A stretch of 64,000 nt of DNA, taken from NCBI GenBank assembly GCA_964404255.1, contig CAYOJJ010000002.1, positions 62,001-126,000 of the forward strand. Direction: 5' to 3'. The position numbers and the translations under genes were made by a program. Within the stretch, counting starts at the first letter, position 1, and each line of letters opens with the position of its first letter. Below the pieces are notes generated by a model. That model was not told the DNA's origin and made no database searches. It worked only from the letters and a program-made list of their open reading frames with translations. The stretch is from JAFDZW01 sp964404255 (lineage in GTDB: Bacteria; Bacteroidota; Ignavibacteria; Palsa-1295). Below, piece after piece: positions 26,155-34,843 of the stretch.

Positions 26155-26413
26155 GATCGGGTACGATAGTCCGTCAGCCCACCCGTAACATCGCAGAGGG
26201 TTGTACACGAACTGACGTTACGGGGGACCTTCGGACGTTCAGTGCGCTGTAATGTGTGTGAATTGCTTTCACCATGAAGCAAAGCAGAAAGCGGCGCTTT
26301 CGCGATGAGTTTTCTGCTCAGTTGTTCGTGTACGGTGCAAAGTTACCGGGTCATTTCTCGAAAATAAACCCAAGAATCGGAAGATTCTTACTCGGTGTTA
26401 TAGGCGGCGATCT

Positions 26414-27811
26414 ATGCCCCGAAAGCCGAATTATTTATACGAATTGCTCTCATCACTCACCGAGGCCGAACTGGCTTCGCTCTCAGCGCTCGATTTAAAA
26501 GGCAAGGAATTGCAGCTGTTCGAGCTCTTCTGCTCGAAGATCGGCTCCGGTGCTCCTACCAAAGAAGAAGCAATGGCGGCGCTTGGTATCAGCGGAGCCC
26601 ATTTCGATAAAACGACCTCTATTCTCCTAAAACGGTGTTATGAGGTGCTCGTACCTCAGGGCGCCCCTGAATTATGGGTATTTCTCAGGAGAAAATACCT
26701 CCCTCGCCACGTCTATCATCAGTTTCATCTCGAAGAACGCGAACAAAAACTTTCGGGCGATAGCGGGGCATTAGCCGCATTTTATTTCAATGCCTTCGAG
26801 ACGCTTCATACAATGACGTATGAAGATTACGATCCGAAAGAAGCCGAACGCTTCATGCGCTGTTACTTCGAGCTTAAGCCTAATGCTACTGCCGCCGAGC
26901 ATATTATGATTGAGGGACGATGGATACGCCAGCTTATTACCAATAGTCTTTCCCGCGGCTCGATCGGCGAAGAGATCAGGGCACTTTCCACAAATCTCGC
27001 AACGTTGGAGGCGATGATCGATGACTCGATGACGCCGCTGCCGTTATGCCAGTTCTATCTGGCAATCGCTCATTTTTATAAAGTCGTCGAGATCGATACC
27101 GATAAACAGCGGATGTATCTTCAGCGGACACTCGAGGTATTTGTTGCCAATCCGGACGATTTCAGTACCGAAGATATCGAGCTTGTAAAATGTAAAATCG
27201 CCGATACCTATTATCAGGATGGAAAGTTCGAACAGGCGTATGGGCGCTATAACCAGATTATCCCTCACCAGATCGAGCTATTCAAAACCCAATATTTTTA
27301 TACTACGACCTTTATTCAGTTAGCCCTGCTTTGCAAGGATTTTGAAAGAGCCGACTCGCTGCTGGCTATCTTTTACGATGAACTTCTCGATCGGGCTGAA
27401 GGCCAGCCTGCGGCGATGGCAGCGATTACCAAAGCGAAGCGGTATTTATTGGAACGACGGAGCGAAGAAGCAAAGCGCTATATCGATCTTGGTTTTGCGA
27501 TCAATAATAAGAACGTGCTATTGAATTTCGATATCGAATTGCGAAAACTCGAATCGATCTATTTTGCCCAGATCGGCGATTTTGGCTTTACCGAAGAACT
27601 GATCGATAAGCATATAAAATTTTTGCAAAGCAAAGGAATAAAAGTAAAAACGAATCTTCATGCGATCTTCTTAAAACTTCTCCGTTCAATCATGGCCGAG
27701 CGCAGTGGAGGAAAAAAACTTAGCCCGGCTGAGGAAGAGCAGATGCGAGTACAATCCAGCGGGTTTGTCACGATCTATGGAAGACTATTGCAGACGATCC
27801 GCAGCGCCTAA
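26414..27811 (+). CDS. Unknown helical cytosolic protein, 465 residues
   Basis: A soluble, charged, strongly helical protein without a signal peptide. It has an HTH-like N-terminal part (TKEEAMAALGISGAHFDKTT) and a long series of helix pairs with Tyr/Leu/Ala patterns that resemble degenerate TPR repeats (IADTYYQDGKFEQAYGRYNQ). I do not recognise a family. It stands alone between the propeller gene and the iron locus. A GC-rich hairpin terminator follows. Confidence 0.65.
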   Translation: MPRKPNYLYELLSSLTEAELASLSALDLKGKELQLFELFCSKIGSGAPTKEEAMAALGISGAHFDKTTSILLKRCYEVLVPQGAPELWVFLRRKYLPRHVYHQFHLEEREQKLSGDSGALAAFYFNAFETLHTMTYEDYDPKEAERFMRCYFELKPNATAAEHIMIEGRWIRQLITNSLSRGSIGEEIRALSTNLATLEAMIDDSMTPLPLCQFYLAIAHFYKVVEIDTDKQRMYLQRTLEVFVANPDDFSTEDIELVKCKIADTYYQDGKFEQAYGRYNQIIPHQIELFKTQYFYTTTFIQLALLCKDFERADSLLAIFYDELLDRAEGQPAAMAAITKAKRYLLERRSEEAKRYIDLGFAINNKNVLLNFDIELRKLESIYFAQIGDFGFTEELIDKHIKFLQSKGIKVKTNLHAIFLKLLRSIMAERSGGKKLSPAEEEQMRVQSSGFVTIYGRLLQTIRSA

Positions 27812-27814
27812 AAA

Positions 27815-27847
27815 AGGCACGGGTTATCGGTCCCGTGCCTATTCTTT
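27815..27847 (+). terminator. Rho-independent terminator
   Basis: AGGCACGGG and CCCGTGCCT form a 9-bp stem with an 8-base loop, followed by ATTCTTTTCC. It directly follows the stop of the 465-residue unknown gene. Confidence 0.8.
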
Positions 27848-27925
27848 TCCTTTCACATCATCCTTTCACAGATCCCGCCGAAGACAAACCGGAACAGCGG
27901 GGAATTGGCTTTCGAGAGAGAATTC

Positions 27926-29326
27926 TTATAGGGAATTCAGGAAGGCAATGAGCGCCGTGCGATCTGCCTTTGATAATTTTTTCACATAATTTTTTGAAGC
28001 AACGGCTTCTCCATCATGCCAGAGTATTGCTTCCATAAGATCACGGGCGCGGCCATCGTGTAAGAAGAACGTATGCCCATTGACGGTTTGCGTTAAGCCG
28101 ATACCCCACAATGGCTGTGTGCGCCAATCGCGGCCGCCAGCCTGGAAATCCGGGCGTTGGTCTGCCAGACCATCGCCCATGTCATGCACCAGCAGATCGG
28201 TGTAGGGATGGATCGTCTGATTCGAGACCTGTGAGATCCCGTCCAGTGTGCCGGTCTTCATGGTTGGCAAGTGACAGGATCCACACCTTGCATCCGCAAA
28301 GACTTGTTTTCCACGAATAACGGAGGCATCGTTCAAATTTCTACGAGCAGGTACTCCAAGTGTTTGTACATAATAGGTGGCCGCTGCAAGGGTGAGCGAA
28401 TCGACATCTACCTTATCATATTCATATCCTATGGCCTGCGGTTGGCCATGACAGGATTTAACCGGAAAGAGCGGTGTGGTTATACCCATATCGCCATTGT
28501 ATGCGCCGGCAGTCTGTTGTTTCAGATTCGGCACATTTGCTTTCCAGCCAAAGCGGCCGATCGCTGTTGTTTGATGCACTGCATCCCAGACATAATTCGC
28601 TCGCCCTTTGATGCCATCGCCATCGTTATCACTCGGGTCGGCGTGAGAGAGTATAGTCTCTTCGGAAACGGCTTCGAGCAATCCGAGACCGAATACCGGC
28701 GGAGCCATGCGCGGCGAGATCATCGTGCCGGCTGGCATCGGGATATAAGTATTTGTCGGCGAGTACTCAGGGGCACGAAGATGATACACCTCGCCATCGT
28801 CGAAGGTAACCGGCACATCGGAATAGGTAATATCAATCGAGCCTTCGGGCTGCACTCCGGCAACTGCACGCTGCTGCAACTGGCCGCCAAAGCCGGGTAC
28901 AGGATTCGGGCCGCCATGTTCATCGGCACCGGCGATGCTTAAGCGGAAGAGGATAGAAGATAATGCACCTGCGTTATTTAATGGGGTACCGCGCCCATCG
29001 CGGACATGGCAGCTTACGCAAGAAGTATTATTATAGATCGGCCCGAGGCCGGGATTGACCGGCCCAGGATAGGAAACAAACGTCGCATCGAAGGCCGCAT
29101 CGCCAAGCGCATGAAATTGCTGCCCGGCATAATCGAGATTCGGTGCGGGAGTTCGAAACGCATTCGAATTGGCAAGAAATACAGTAGTGGCTCCTCCGGC
29201 AAGGAGTTCGGTAGAATCGATAGTGCTTACCGAAGGTTCAGTGATAGTATCCTTCGAGCAGCCGCTAATTCCAAAAACGGAGATAGCGGCGAGCGAAACA
29301 CAAAGAAACGACACAAGCGATTTCAT
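27926..29326 (-). CDS. Di-haem oxidoreductase (DUF1111 type) lipoprotein
   Basis: A 466-residue lipoprotein (lipobox ISGC at Cys 23). Two c-type haem sites are visible: CVSCH at 103-107 and CGSCH at 348-352. The body matches the 'thiol oxidoreductase'/DUF1111 family, with LFRLSIAGADEHGGPNPVPG and a C-terminal AILWHDGEA segment where a distal ligand is expected. In other bacteria this family is encoded with imelysin proteins in iron-regulated loci, and here the imelysin gene ends 1 bp before it. Role in iron acquisition or redox at the cell surface is inferred from that pairing. Confidence 0.9.
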   Translation of the reverse strand: MKSLVSFLCVSLAAISVFGISGCSKDTITEPSVSTIDSTELLAGGATTVFLANSNAFRTPAPNLDYAGQQFHALGDAAFDATFVSYPGPVNPGLGPIYNNTSCVSCHVRDGRGTPLNNAGALSSILFRLSIAGADEHGGPNPVPGFGGQLQQRAVAGVQPEGSIDITYSDVPVTFDDGEVYHLRAPEYSPTNTYIPMPAGTMISPRMAPPVFGLGLLEAVSEETILSHADPSDNDGDGIKGRANYVWDAVHQTTAIGRFGWKANVPNLKQQTAGAYNGDMGITTPLFPVKSCHGQPQAIGYEYDKVDVDSLTLAAATYYVQTLGVPARRNLNDASVIRGKQVFADARCGSCHLPTMKTGTLDGISQVSNQTIHPYTDLLVHDMGDGLADQRPDFQAGGRDWRTQPLWGIGLTQTVNGHTFFLHDGRARDLMEAILWHDGEAVASKNYVKKLSKADRTALIAFLNSL

Positions 29327-29327
29327 A

Positions 29328-30386
29328 TTATTGAGCTTTTAAAATGGGGCCTACCCGGTTAGTCAGGATATCATCCAATGCACTGACGGCATCTTTTGCT
29401 GCCTGGACGGCACTCGGATTATTACTGAGTGCATCGACGAAGGTCGGAGTCATGGCATTGATCTTTGCCAGAGCATTCGTGATGGCGGTTTTCACACTAT
29501 CGTCGAGTGCAGTGCTATTCTTTCTAATGATTAAAGTTAGGCCGTTGCCGCTGGAGCCATCGAGCGTACCGAGATAAATGTTGCGCGCCCCGATGATATT
29601 ATTAGCGAAATCGTTGGTGGAGTTTTTGCTGTAGCGCGATTCGTCGTCATTTTCGTCATGCGATTCGAGCGGTATGCCTATCTTTTCATTAGCTACTTCG
29701 TTCGTCGAGCCGGTTACGCCATCGATAAGCTCAGCGAGTACTGCTGTCTTATTGGCATAGGTACTGTTCGGAGGGTTGAGGAGATTATCACCAAAGTTGC
29801 TACCGGAACTGCTCCAGGCTGTTGCAAGATCGTGCAGGCGCGAAGAGACATTTGTTCCGAGAGCCGAAAGCATATCGAGTTCACGGGCAGTGAAAGCCGA
29901 TAGTGGCTTATCGGAATTAATACCATAGAGTAGGTATTCGATTGCATGGAAGCCTTTGAGATTCGTCTCCATGCTATTGATATAATCCTGTGTTAGAGGA
30001 GTCGAAGAGTTGAGGATCTGATTGAAGCTCGCCGTATCGAACGGCCAATCGTCTACATCGGGATCGACGTTATCGTTACTGACCGGTCCGAAGCCAAAGG
30101 CTTCACACGATTCCCAGGCTTTGCGTGCATCGATCCAGGCTTGTTTGGCGGCAGCGAGGTTGACCTCGGTTGCTGAAGCTTTGAAGGCAGTCAGTGCATC
30201 ACCCAAAGCATCGCCCTTATCGTGAAGCGTATTGTAGCTCGGAATAATGACGGTCTTTACGTCGGCGCTAATAGCTGCACTTACCGGATCGCTTGGAGTA
30301 TCGACCGGATTGTCGTCATCCTTGCAACCATATAACGATATTGTTGCAGCGACCAGAGCTGCAAAAAGTATAGATGTTTTCTTCAT
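29328..30386 (-). CDS. Imelysin (M75-like) lipoprotein, iron-uptake related
   Basis: About 352 residues with a lipoprotein signal (SILFAALVAATISLYGC, Cys 21). The GxHxxE motif is intact as GFHAIE (His 147, Glu 150), and the second half ends in the repeat-like NALAKINAMTPTFVDALS. Imelysin proteins (IrpA, EfeO, ICMP) bind iron or haem in the periplasm rather than acting as proteases. I chose the ATG at 30386; one three codons upstream is also possible. Followed after 1 bp by the di-haem lipoprotein; probable operon. Confidence 0.9.
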   Translation of the reverse strand: MKKTSILFAALVAATISLYGCKDDDNPVDTPSDPVSAAISADVKTVIIPSYNTLHDKGDALGDALTAFKASATEVNLAAAKQAWIDARKAWESCEAFGFGPVSNDNVDPDVDDWPFDTASFNQILNSSTPLTQDYINSMETNLKGFHAIEYLLYGINSDKPLSAFTARELDMLSALGTNVSSRLHDLATAWSSSGSNFGDNLLNPPNSTYANKTAVLAELIDGVTGSTNEVANEKIGIPLESHDENDDESRYSKNSTNDFANNIIGARNIYLGTLDGSSGNGLTLIIRKNSTALDDSVKTAITNALAKINAMTPTFVDALSNNPSAVQAAKDAVSALDDILTNRVGPILKAQ

Positions 30387-30466
30387 AGTATCCATTAGTT
30401 CGTAAAACTGGAGTTGAACTTGGATACATACCCGCTGCTAATATAACCACTAAATTGCTAAAATAA

Positions 30467-30504
30467 TTAAGACTAAATCTTAATAGTAATTAGAAAATTC
30501 TAAT
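30467..30504. promoter_or_regulatory. Two AT-rich palindromes upstream of the imelysin operon
   Basis: TTAAGA-CTAAA-TCTTAA at 30467-30483 and ATTAGAA-AA-TTCTAAT at 30489-30504 lie 80-120 bp upstream of the imelysin start. Both look like binding sites for a dimeric metal regulator of the Fur/PerR or DtxR type, which fits an iron locus. The regulator is not in the window, and the spacing does not match a textbook Fur box exactly. Confidence 0.45.
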
Positions 30505-30683
30505 CTTTGATTGTTCCTTTCTATAAGATAACACTATGTAAAATGCTCGAGGCCACGATGGTACTGATAAAAAGCAGAAAGAATCACCGCTTTTAATCAG
30601 CCTATTAATTAGAAAGTAGTACTCTATAATTGCCCTAAACCGGATCTCTAATATTCGTAAATTAGGAGGTAATCAGAGGCCAA

Positions 30684-31193
30684 ATGATATCCATTTTAAT
30701 GTTGGTGAGTTTATTCTTCAGTGGTCGCACTACTCCGACTAGCAAGCTTGCTTTATTTTCCATATACCAGGGACAATGGGTAGGTGAAGTTCAATACTCC
30801 AAGCCCTGTGGAGAATGCGCCGGTTTACTAAAAATACAATTGGAAGTAAAAGATAGTACTGTTAAGGGATATTTTTCCCTGAGGGAAGAGGGTTTCGAAG
30901 GAGGAAGAACTAGTTATGGAATAGCAGAGGGGACTATAATTAGAGATTCAATTTTCTTAAAACTTTCAGGCTTAAAGCCATTAAGTAATAGATATAATGA
31001 CGGGGCCCAGGTTACTTGTACTGTCTCCGGACGATTTGTCTATCTCCCGTTTCACAAAGTATCACCTAAAAAAAGAATCTCCCCAAAGCAGAGTATATTA
31101 AAAGGTAACCTTGAAAGTGGTACCAATAGGTGGGGAAGCGGAGCCATAACACTTGCCCGGGATACTTCCTTTGTTCTACTACCTCGCTATTGA
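30684..31193 (+). CDS. Unknown secreted protein, tandem family member 1
   Basis: A 169-residue protein with a hydrophobic N-terminus (ISILMLVSLFFSG), probably exported. The domain begins GQWVGEV and continues with KIQLEVKDSTVKGYFSLREE and EGTIIRDSIFLKLSG. The same G-x-W-x-G ... V-x-G-x-F ... G-x-I-x-x-DS pattern recurs in the next three genes, so they form one family. No known domain is recognised; the short strand-like segments suggest an all-beta barrel. An AGGAGGT at 30664-30670 lies 13 nt before the ATG. The gene is AT-richer than its surroundings. Confidence 0.65.
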   Translation: MISILMLVSLFFSGRTTPTSKLALFSIYQGQWVGEVQYSKPCGECAGLLKIQLEVKDSTVKGYFSLREEGFEGGRTSYGIAEGTIIRDSIFLKLSGLKPLSNRYNDGAQVTCTVSGRFVYLPFHKVSPKKRISPKQSILKGNLESGTNRWGSGAITLARDTSFVLLPRY

Positions 31194-31195
31194 TA

Positions 31196-31711
31196 ATGCA
31201 GCTAAAGTATATAACGGTAGCATTTTTTATTTGCATGCTTTCTTCGGTTGCCACAGCACAAACCGATGTTCTGTTCCATGAAGTGTCTGCCGATAAAATA
31301 CTTGCAGGCGGTTTTTGGAATGGATATTTATTAAATTCAAGCAGTATTCCGTATTATACATTATCGGTATTAGTTCACAAAGCTGATACGGTATTGAGCG
31401 GAAAGTTTTTATTGGCTTCAAGTAGTGAAAGCTATCCATTCCGTGATTCCGGAGCAATACATGGATATATAGTTCGTGACTCGGCCTTTCTTCTATTTCA
31501 ATCTGCTTCCGGCAAGTTAAACTATAGTGTCAAAGGGAAATGCCAGTCCTATGAAGAGCATCGTCGGTATGTGCATAATAGGGCCATCGGAGATACGGTA
31601 CTTCACAATGTTACATTCACTGGCTTTTTTGAAGCAAAAAGTGCCAGGTTAACCATAGGTTTGATCATATTAAAATATTTTCCGTCGAATGAAAAAGCTA
31701 CTGATAATTAG
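31196..31711 (+). CDS. Unknown secreted protein, tandem family member 2
   Basis: A 171-residue protein with a Sec signal peptide (MQLKYITVAFFICMLSSVAT then AQ). I chose the ATG at 31196, which sits 2 bp after the stop of member 1; an upstream start at 31130 would overlap that gene and bury the signal. The mature part has GFWNGYLL, TVLSGKFLL and HGYIVRDSAFLLFQS, matching members 1, 3 and 4. Function unknown. Confidence 0.65.
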   Translation: MQLKYITVAFFICMLSSVATAQTDVLFHEVSADKILAGGFWNGYLLNSSSIPYYTLSVLVHKADTVLSGKFLLASSSESYPFRDSGAIHGYIVRDSAFLLFQSASGKLNYSVKGKCQSYEEHRRYVHNRAIGDTVLHNVTFTGFFEAKSARLTIGLIILKYFPSNEKATDN

Positions 31712-32168
31712 TTGCTGTCTCGCAATAGTATTATGGTTCACCAGAATAAGTGGCGCAGAGGACGAATATACTTATTCTTCGGATTCTGCAACTTCAGGGC
31801 GGTGGAGAGGCCAACTAATGAGTTTAGCTGAGCCTTTTAAGGAGCCGCAACGAATTGAGCTTTCGCTAACAATACTTGATGGACGGGTTTCGGGCAGTTT
31901 TCGGATCGATAGAGATAAAGAAACTGGCGAGGTACAAGGGAATACAATAAACGATTCTATTTATGTAGAATTAAAATCGGACGTTGCCAATAACCTATAT
32001 AAATTGTCTGGGCACTGTTATACCATGCTGTATTATGAAAATCCATCGGATAGCAGCTCAAGAAAAATTATCACAGGTAAGTGGCAGGTTATTATCGGGA
32101 CTATTGAAGCCCCCAATACCGACTTTCCGAAAGCAGAGATAACACTGGCAAGTGAGAGTAAGTGGTAG
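31689..32168 (+). CDS. Unknown secreted protein, tandem family member 3
   Basis: A 159-residue protein with a signal peptide (MKKLLIISCCLAIVLWFTRI). The domain reads GRWRGQLMS, LTILDGRVSGSFRIDRD and VQGNTINDSIYVELKS, clearly the same pattern as its neighbours. Its start overlaps the end of member 2 by 23 bp, so the genes are translationally linked. Function unknown. Confidence 0.65.
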   Translation: MKKLLIISCCLAIVLWFTRISGAEDEYTYSSDSATSGRWRGQLMSLAEPFKEPQRIELSLTILDGRVSGSFRIDRDKETGEVQGNTINDSIYVELKSDVANNLYKLSGHCYTMLYYENPSDSSSRKIITGKWQVIIGTIEAPNTDFPKAEITLASESKW

Positions 32169-32206
32169 GTAGTATTGATTTATAAAAACTAAGTATTATA
32201 AATTTA

Positions 32207-32728
32207 ATGACATTACCATATATCATTAAAATAAGTTTATTCTCCTGCTTTTTACTGCCTTTGCAAAGTAAGATACGGCAAATAGCCGGTAGATGGGCAG
32301 GTGATACTTATGGCGATAGTCTTGAACATTATGGTTTTTTTATTTTGAATTTAAAGCAAATGGACGATAGTATCACCGGCACTTTTATCAGAGAGCTCCA
32401 TACTATGGATCTTGACGTAGATAGTGGGCAGGTTTTTGGCGTCATTAAGCGCGACTCCTTATTATTGAGAATGCCAGTTCATCCGTATTATTACTATAAT
32501 ATACACGATAAATTACATACCCTTCGTCACCTTCCGTTCGATACAATTATTCTCGAAGGGAAATATTTCCCACCAGATACAGCTTTGGCCTATTCAAAAC
32601 CACTCGATTCTCTTGCTATCTTCCCAAAGATAGAGGGTATTATTTATAATACTGATGCTACTGGTCTATTCGAATATGATATTAAGGTGTATTTGGGAAA
32701 AAAAGAAGAATTATGGATGAGAGATTAA
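32207..32728 (+). CDS. Unknown secreted protein, tandem family member 4
   Basis: A 173-residue protein with a hydrophobic start (IIKISLFSCFLLPLQS). It has IAGRWAGDT, MDDSITGTFIREL and VFGVIKRDSLLLRMP, the same three conserved blocks as members 1-3, then a Tyr/His-rich stretch and LEGKYFPPDTA. It lies 38 bp after member 3 and closes the cluster. Function unknown. Confidence 0.65.
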   Translation: MTLPYIIKISLFSCFLLPLQSKIRQIAGRWAGDTYGDSLEHYGFFILNLKQMDDSITGTFIRELHTMDLDVDSGQVFGVIKRDSLLLRMPVHPYYYYNIHDKLHTLRHLPFDTIILEGKYFPPDTALAYSKPLDSLAIFPKIEGIIYNTDATGLFEYDIKVYLGKKEELWMRD

Positions 32729-32753
32729 TACCGGTATACAATACTCTCCGATA

Positions 32754-33467
32754 TTAAAATAACTTGGCTGTTTCTTCAGCAGTTATCTCTCTCCCAATGA
32801 TATCCGAAATCGTCACGGTCTCTTCTTCCAACGACCTTCTCATTTGCTCTTTTTCTTCGGGTGAAATAGCAAGCAGCTCTGGCATTCGCAAATGTTCATG
32901 GCCGAGGAGGATGGAGCCGTGTTGAAGCACTGCATTGCCGAAGCGGCGCTGGGCTGAGCCTACGAGTTTCTTTCCCTTGTAGGTAATTTCATACCGGGCA
33001 GTGCTCGTAAAGCAGGCAATATTAGTGAGGGTGCCTGGTTTATATACTTCTCTAATCGGCGCGGTATCTCGTGAGGAGGTGAGTTCGAGCTGATTATTGC
33101 AAAGCGGCTGTAGGCATTCGAGTAATAGTTCAGCTATGTTGTTATGTACGGCATAAATCCCTTCGCCGGGTTCGAAGCGTTTGATAACGGCATAGGTGAG
33201 TTCTTCGCTATGGTAAACGGCGCGGCCGCCGGTGGGGCGTTTGATGATCTCGACGTTATGTGCCCTGCAGGCTTCGAGATCGATCGAGGAAGTATCCTGC
33301 TGATAGCCGAGCGAGATCGCATACGGTTTCCAGGAATACAGCCGTAAGACGTTCGGCGCTTCGGGGTTATCTCGCACGAGCTCTGCTAGTTCGAGATCGC
33401 GCGCCATTTGGTAGGCGGCGGGTTTATCGAAGGCGGTTTCGATCTGCCAGAGGTTTCTATCGAACAT
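32754..33467 (-). CDS. lplA: Lipoate-protein ligase A family protein
   Basis: A 237-residue cytosolic BPL/LplA-fold enzyme that joins lipoate (or octanoate) to 2-oxoacid dehydrogenase and related carrier domains. The hallmark RPTGGRAVYHSEELTYAVI is at about 78-96, followed by the GKKLVGSAQRRFGNAVLQHG box with the catalytic Lys region. It is about 100 residues shorter than E. coli LplA because the C-terminal accessory domain is missing, so it may act as an octanoyl/lipoyl transferase or need a partner. Divergent from the LptF/G gene. Confidence 0.88.
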   Translation of the reverse strand: MFDRNLWQIETAFDKPAAYQMARDLELAELVRDNPEAPNVLRLYSWKPYAISLGYQQDTSSIDLEACRAHNVEIIKRPTGGRAVYHSEELTYAVIKRFEPGEGIYAVHNNIAELLLECLQPLCNNQLELTSSRDTAPIREVYKPGTLTNIACFTSTARYEITYKGKKLVGSAQRRFGNAVLQHGSILLGHEHLRMPELLAISPEEKEQMRRSLEEETVTISDIIGREITAEETAKLF

Positions 33468-33510
33468 GATCGTCCCCTAACATAATTTCGCACCGAAAGA
33501 GCACCACAGG

Positions 33511-34623
33511 GTGTTTATTCGTCTCGTGAAGCTCATCGACCGATATATCGTTCGGCAATTTATCCTCGCTACCTGCGTTTCGCTGGCGGCGTTTATTATT
33601 TTGTTCATCGCGATCGACCTGATGGAGAAGCTCGATAAGTTTCTCGACCGCCGCGTGCCCTTCATGACGATCATCGATTACTATGTGAATTTCACGCCGC
33701 AGATGATCTCGCTCGTCATGCCGATCTCCCTATTACTCGCGAGTCTCTTCACAACCGGCAAGCTTTCTCAGCAGACAGAGATCGTAGCCATGCGCTCGGC
33801 AGGTATTTCGCTCTACCGGCTCATGCTGCCGTTTCTGGTCATGGGGATGCTCGTCAGCGGCTTTTTTATTTATTTCAATGGCTGGATGCTGCCGCGAGCT
33901 AATGCCCGGGTAAGCGCCATTCAGCGTAAATACGATCTGCCCGGGAATACATCGCTCGGTGCTCAATCGAACCTGCACTTACAGGAAGGAGTGGGGAAGA
34001 TCGTAACGATCGGAAATTTCCTGCCCGATGTTGCGCGTGCCGAACGGGTGAGTATTTATTTCTTCCAACCTACCGACCAGACGCGCCTGTATCGCCGTAT
34101 CGATGCTCCGCAAATGAAATGGGATTCGGCTCAAAAGCTCTGGATATTATCGAATGCTGTCGAGCGGTTTTTTACCAATGATTCTTCTAAGGAGCAGTAT
34201 CGCCGTCTGAGCGAACCGGATAATAAACTGAAATTCTCGTTCAGTCCTGTCGAATTAAAAGAGCGCCAGTTAAAATACGACGAGCTTACGAATCCGCAGT
34301 TAGAAAAACGCATTGCGTTGGCACAAGCCGCCGGGATGGATACGGCGCATGACGAAGTAGATTATTACTCCAAGTACGCGATGGCTTTTACATCGTTTAT
34401 CGTTGTACTATTCGGGGTGCCGTTCGCTTCGCAAAAAAAACGCGGCGGGTTGGCTCTCGAATTTGCTGTTGCTATTGGAATCGCCTTTGCGTATCTTGCT
34501 TTCACAAAAGTCTCGCAAACATTCGGTTATACAGGATCGGTAGATCCGCTGCTGACGGCCTGGCTTGCTAATGCCATCTTTATTCTTATCTCTTTGGGAG
34601 TAATCTCAAGGGTACAAAAATAG
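33511..34623 (+). CDS. LptF/LptG family permease (YjgP/YjgQ)
   Basis: A 370-residue inner-membrane protein of the LPS-export ABC complex (LptB2FG), which extracts LPS from the inner membrane. Three N-terminal helices (about 17-35, 60-80, 100-122) and three C-terminal helices (about 287-305, 312-330, 340-358) flank a periplasmic beta-jellyroll. The start LIDRYIVRQFILATCVSLAA and the segment TEIVAMRSAGISLYRLMLPF are family signatures. I cannot tell LptF from LptG. It begins with GTG at 33511 (GTG at 33526 is also possible). Confidence 0.92.
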   Translation: MFIRLVKLIDRYIVRQFILATCVSLAAFIILFIAIDLMEKLDKFLDRRVPFMTIIDYYVNFTPQMISLVMPISLLLASLFTTGKLSQQTEIVAMRSAGISLYRLMLPFLVMGMLVSGFFIYFNGWMLPRANARVSAIQRKYDLPGNTSLGAQSNLHLQEGVGKIVTIGNFLPDVARAERVSIYFFQPTDQTRLYRRIDAPQMKWDSAQKLWILSNAVERFFTNDSSKEQYRRLSEPDNKLKFSFSPVELKERQLKYDELTNPQLEKRIALAQAAGMDTAHDEVDYYSKYAMAFTSFIVVLFGVPFASQKKRGGLALEFAVAIGIAFAYLAFTKVSQTFGYTGSVDPLLTAWLANAIFILISLGVISRVQK

Positions 34624-34806
34624 TAGATTCCCGACGTTGAGAATTTGCATTTTCTTAGTGTTCGTCTGAACTCTATTTCCTTAAAAAGGTACTATTACGG
34701 TTCGTATCTTCCTTATTTATTGATACCTACTCTTTTATTCCCCTAAAGATAGGTACGCTTGGTGTACCCGAAAAAAGTTGGTACTCCGAATAGTTAAGAC
34801 AAAACG

Positions 34807-34843
34807 AGAGTCGAGATGTCGAAAGATATTTTCGGCTCTTTTT
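34807..34843 (+). terminator. Terminator after the LptF/G gene
   Basis: GAGTCGA and TCGGCTC pair (one G-U) around an 18-base loop that contains a TCGA/TCGA-like inner stem, followed by TTTTTATTTG. It lies between the LptF/G gene and the end of the convergent T9SS gene. Confidence 0.6.

Noticed and set aside
26182..26224. CCCGTAAC...GTTACGGG inverted repeat before the propeller gene
   Set aside because: 8-bp arms with a 27-base loop and no T-run; too weak to call.
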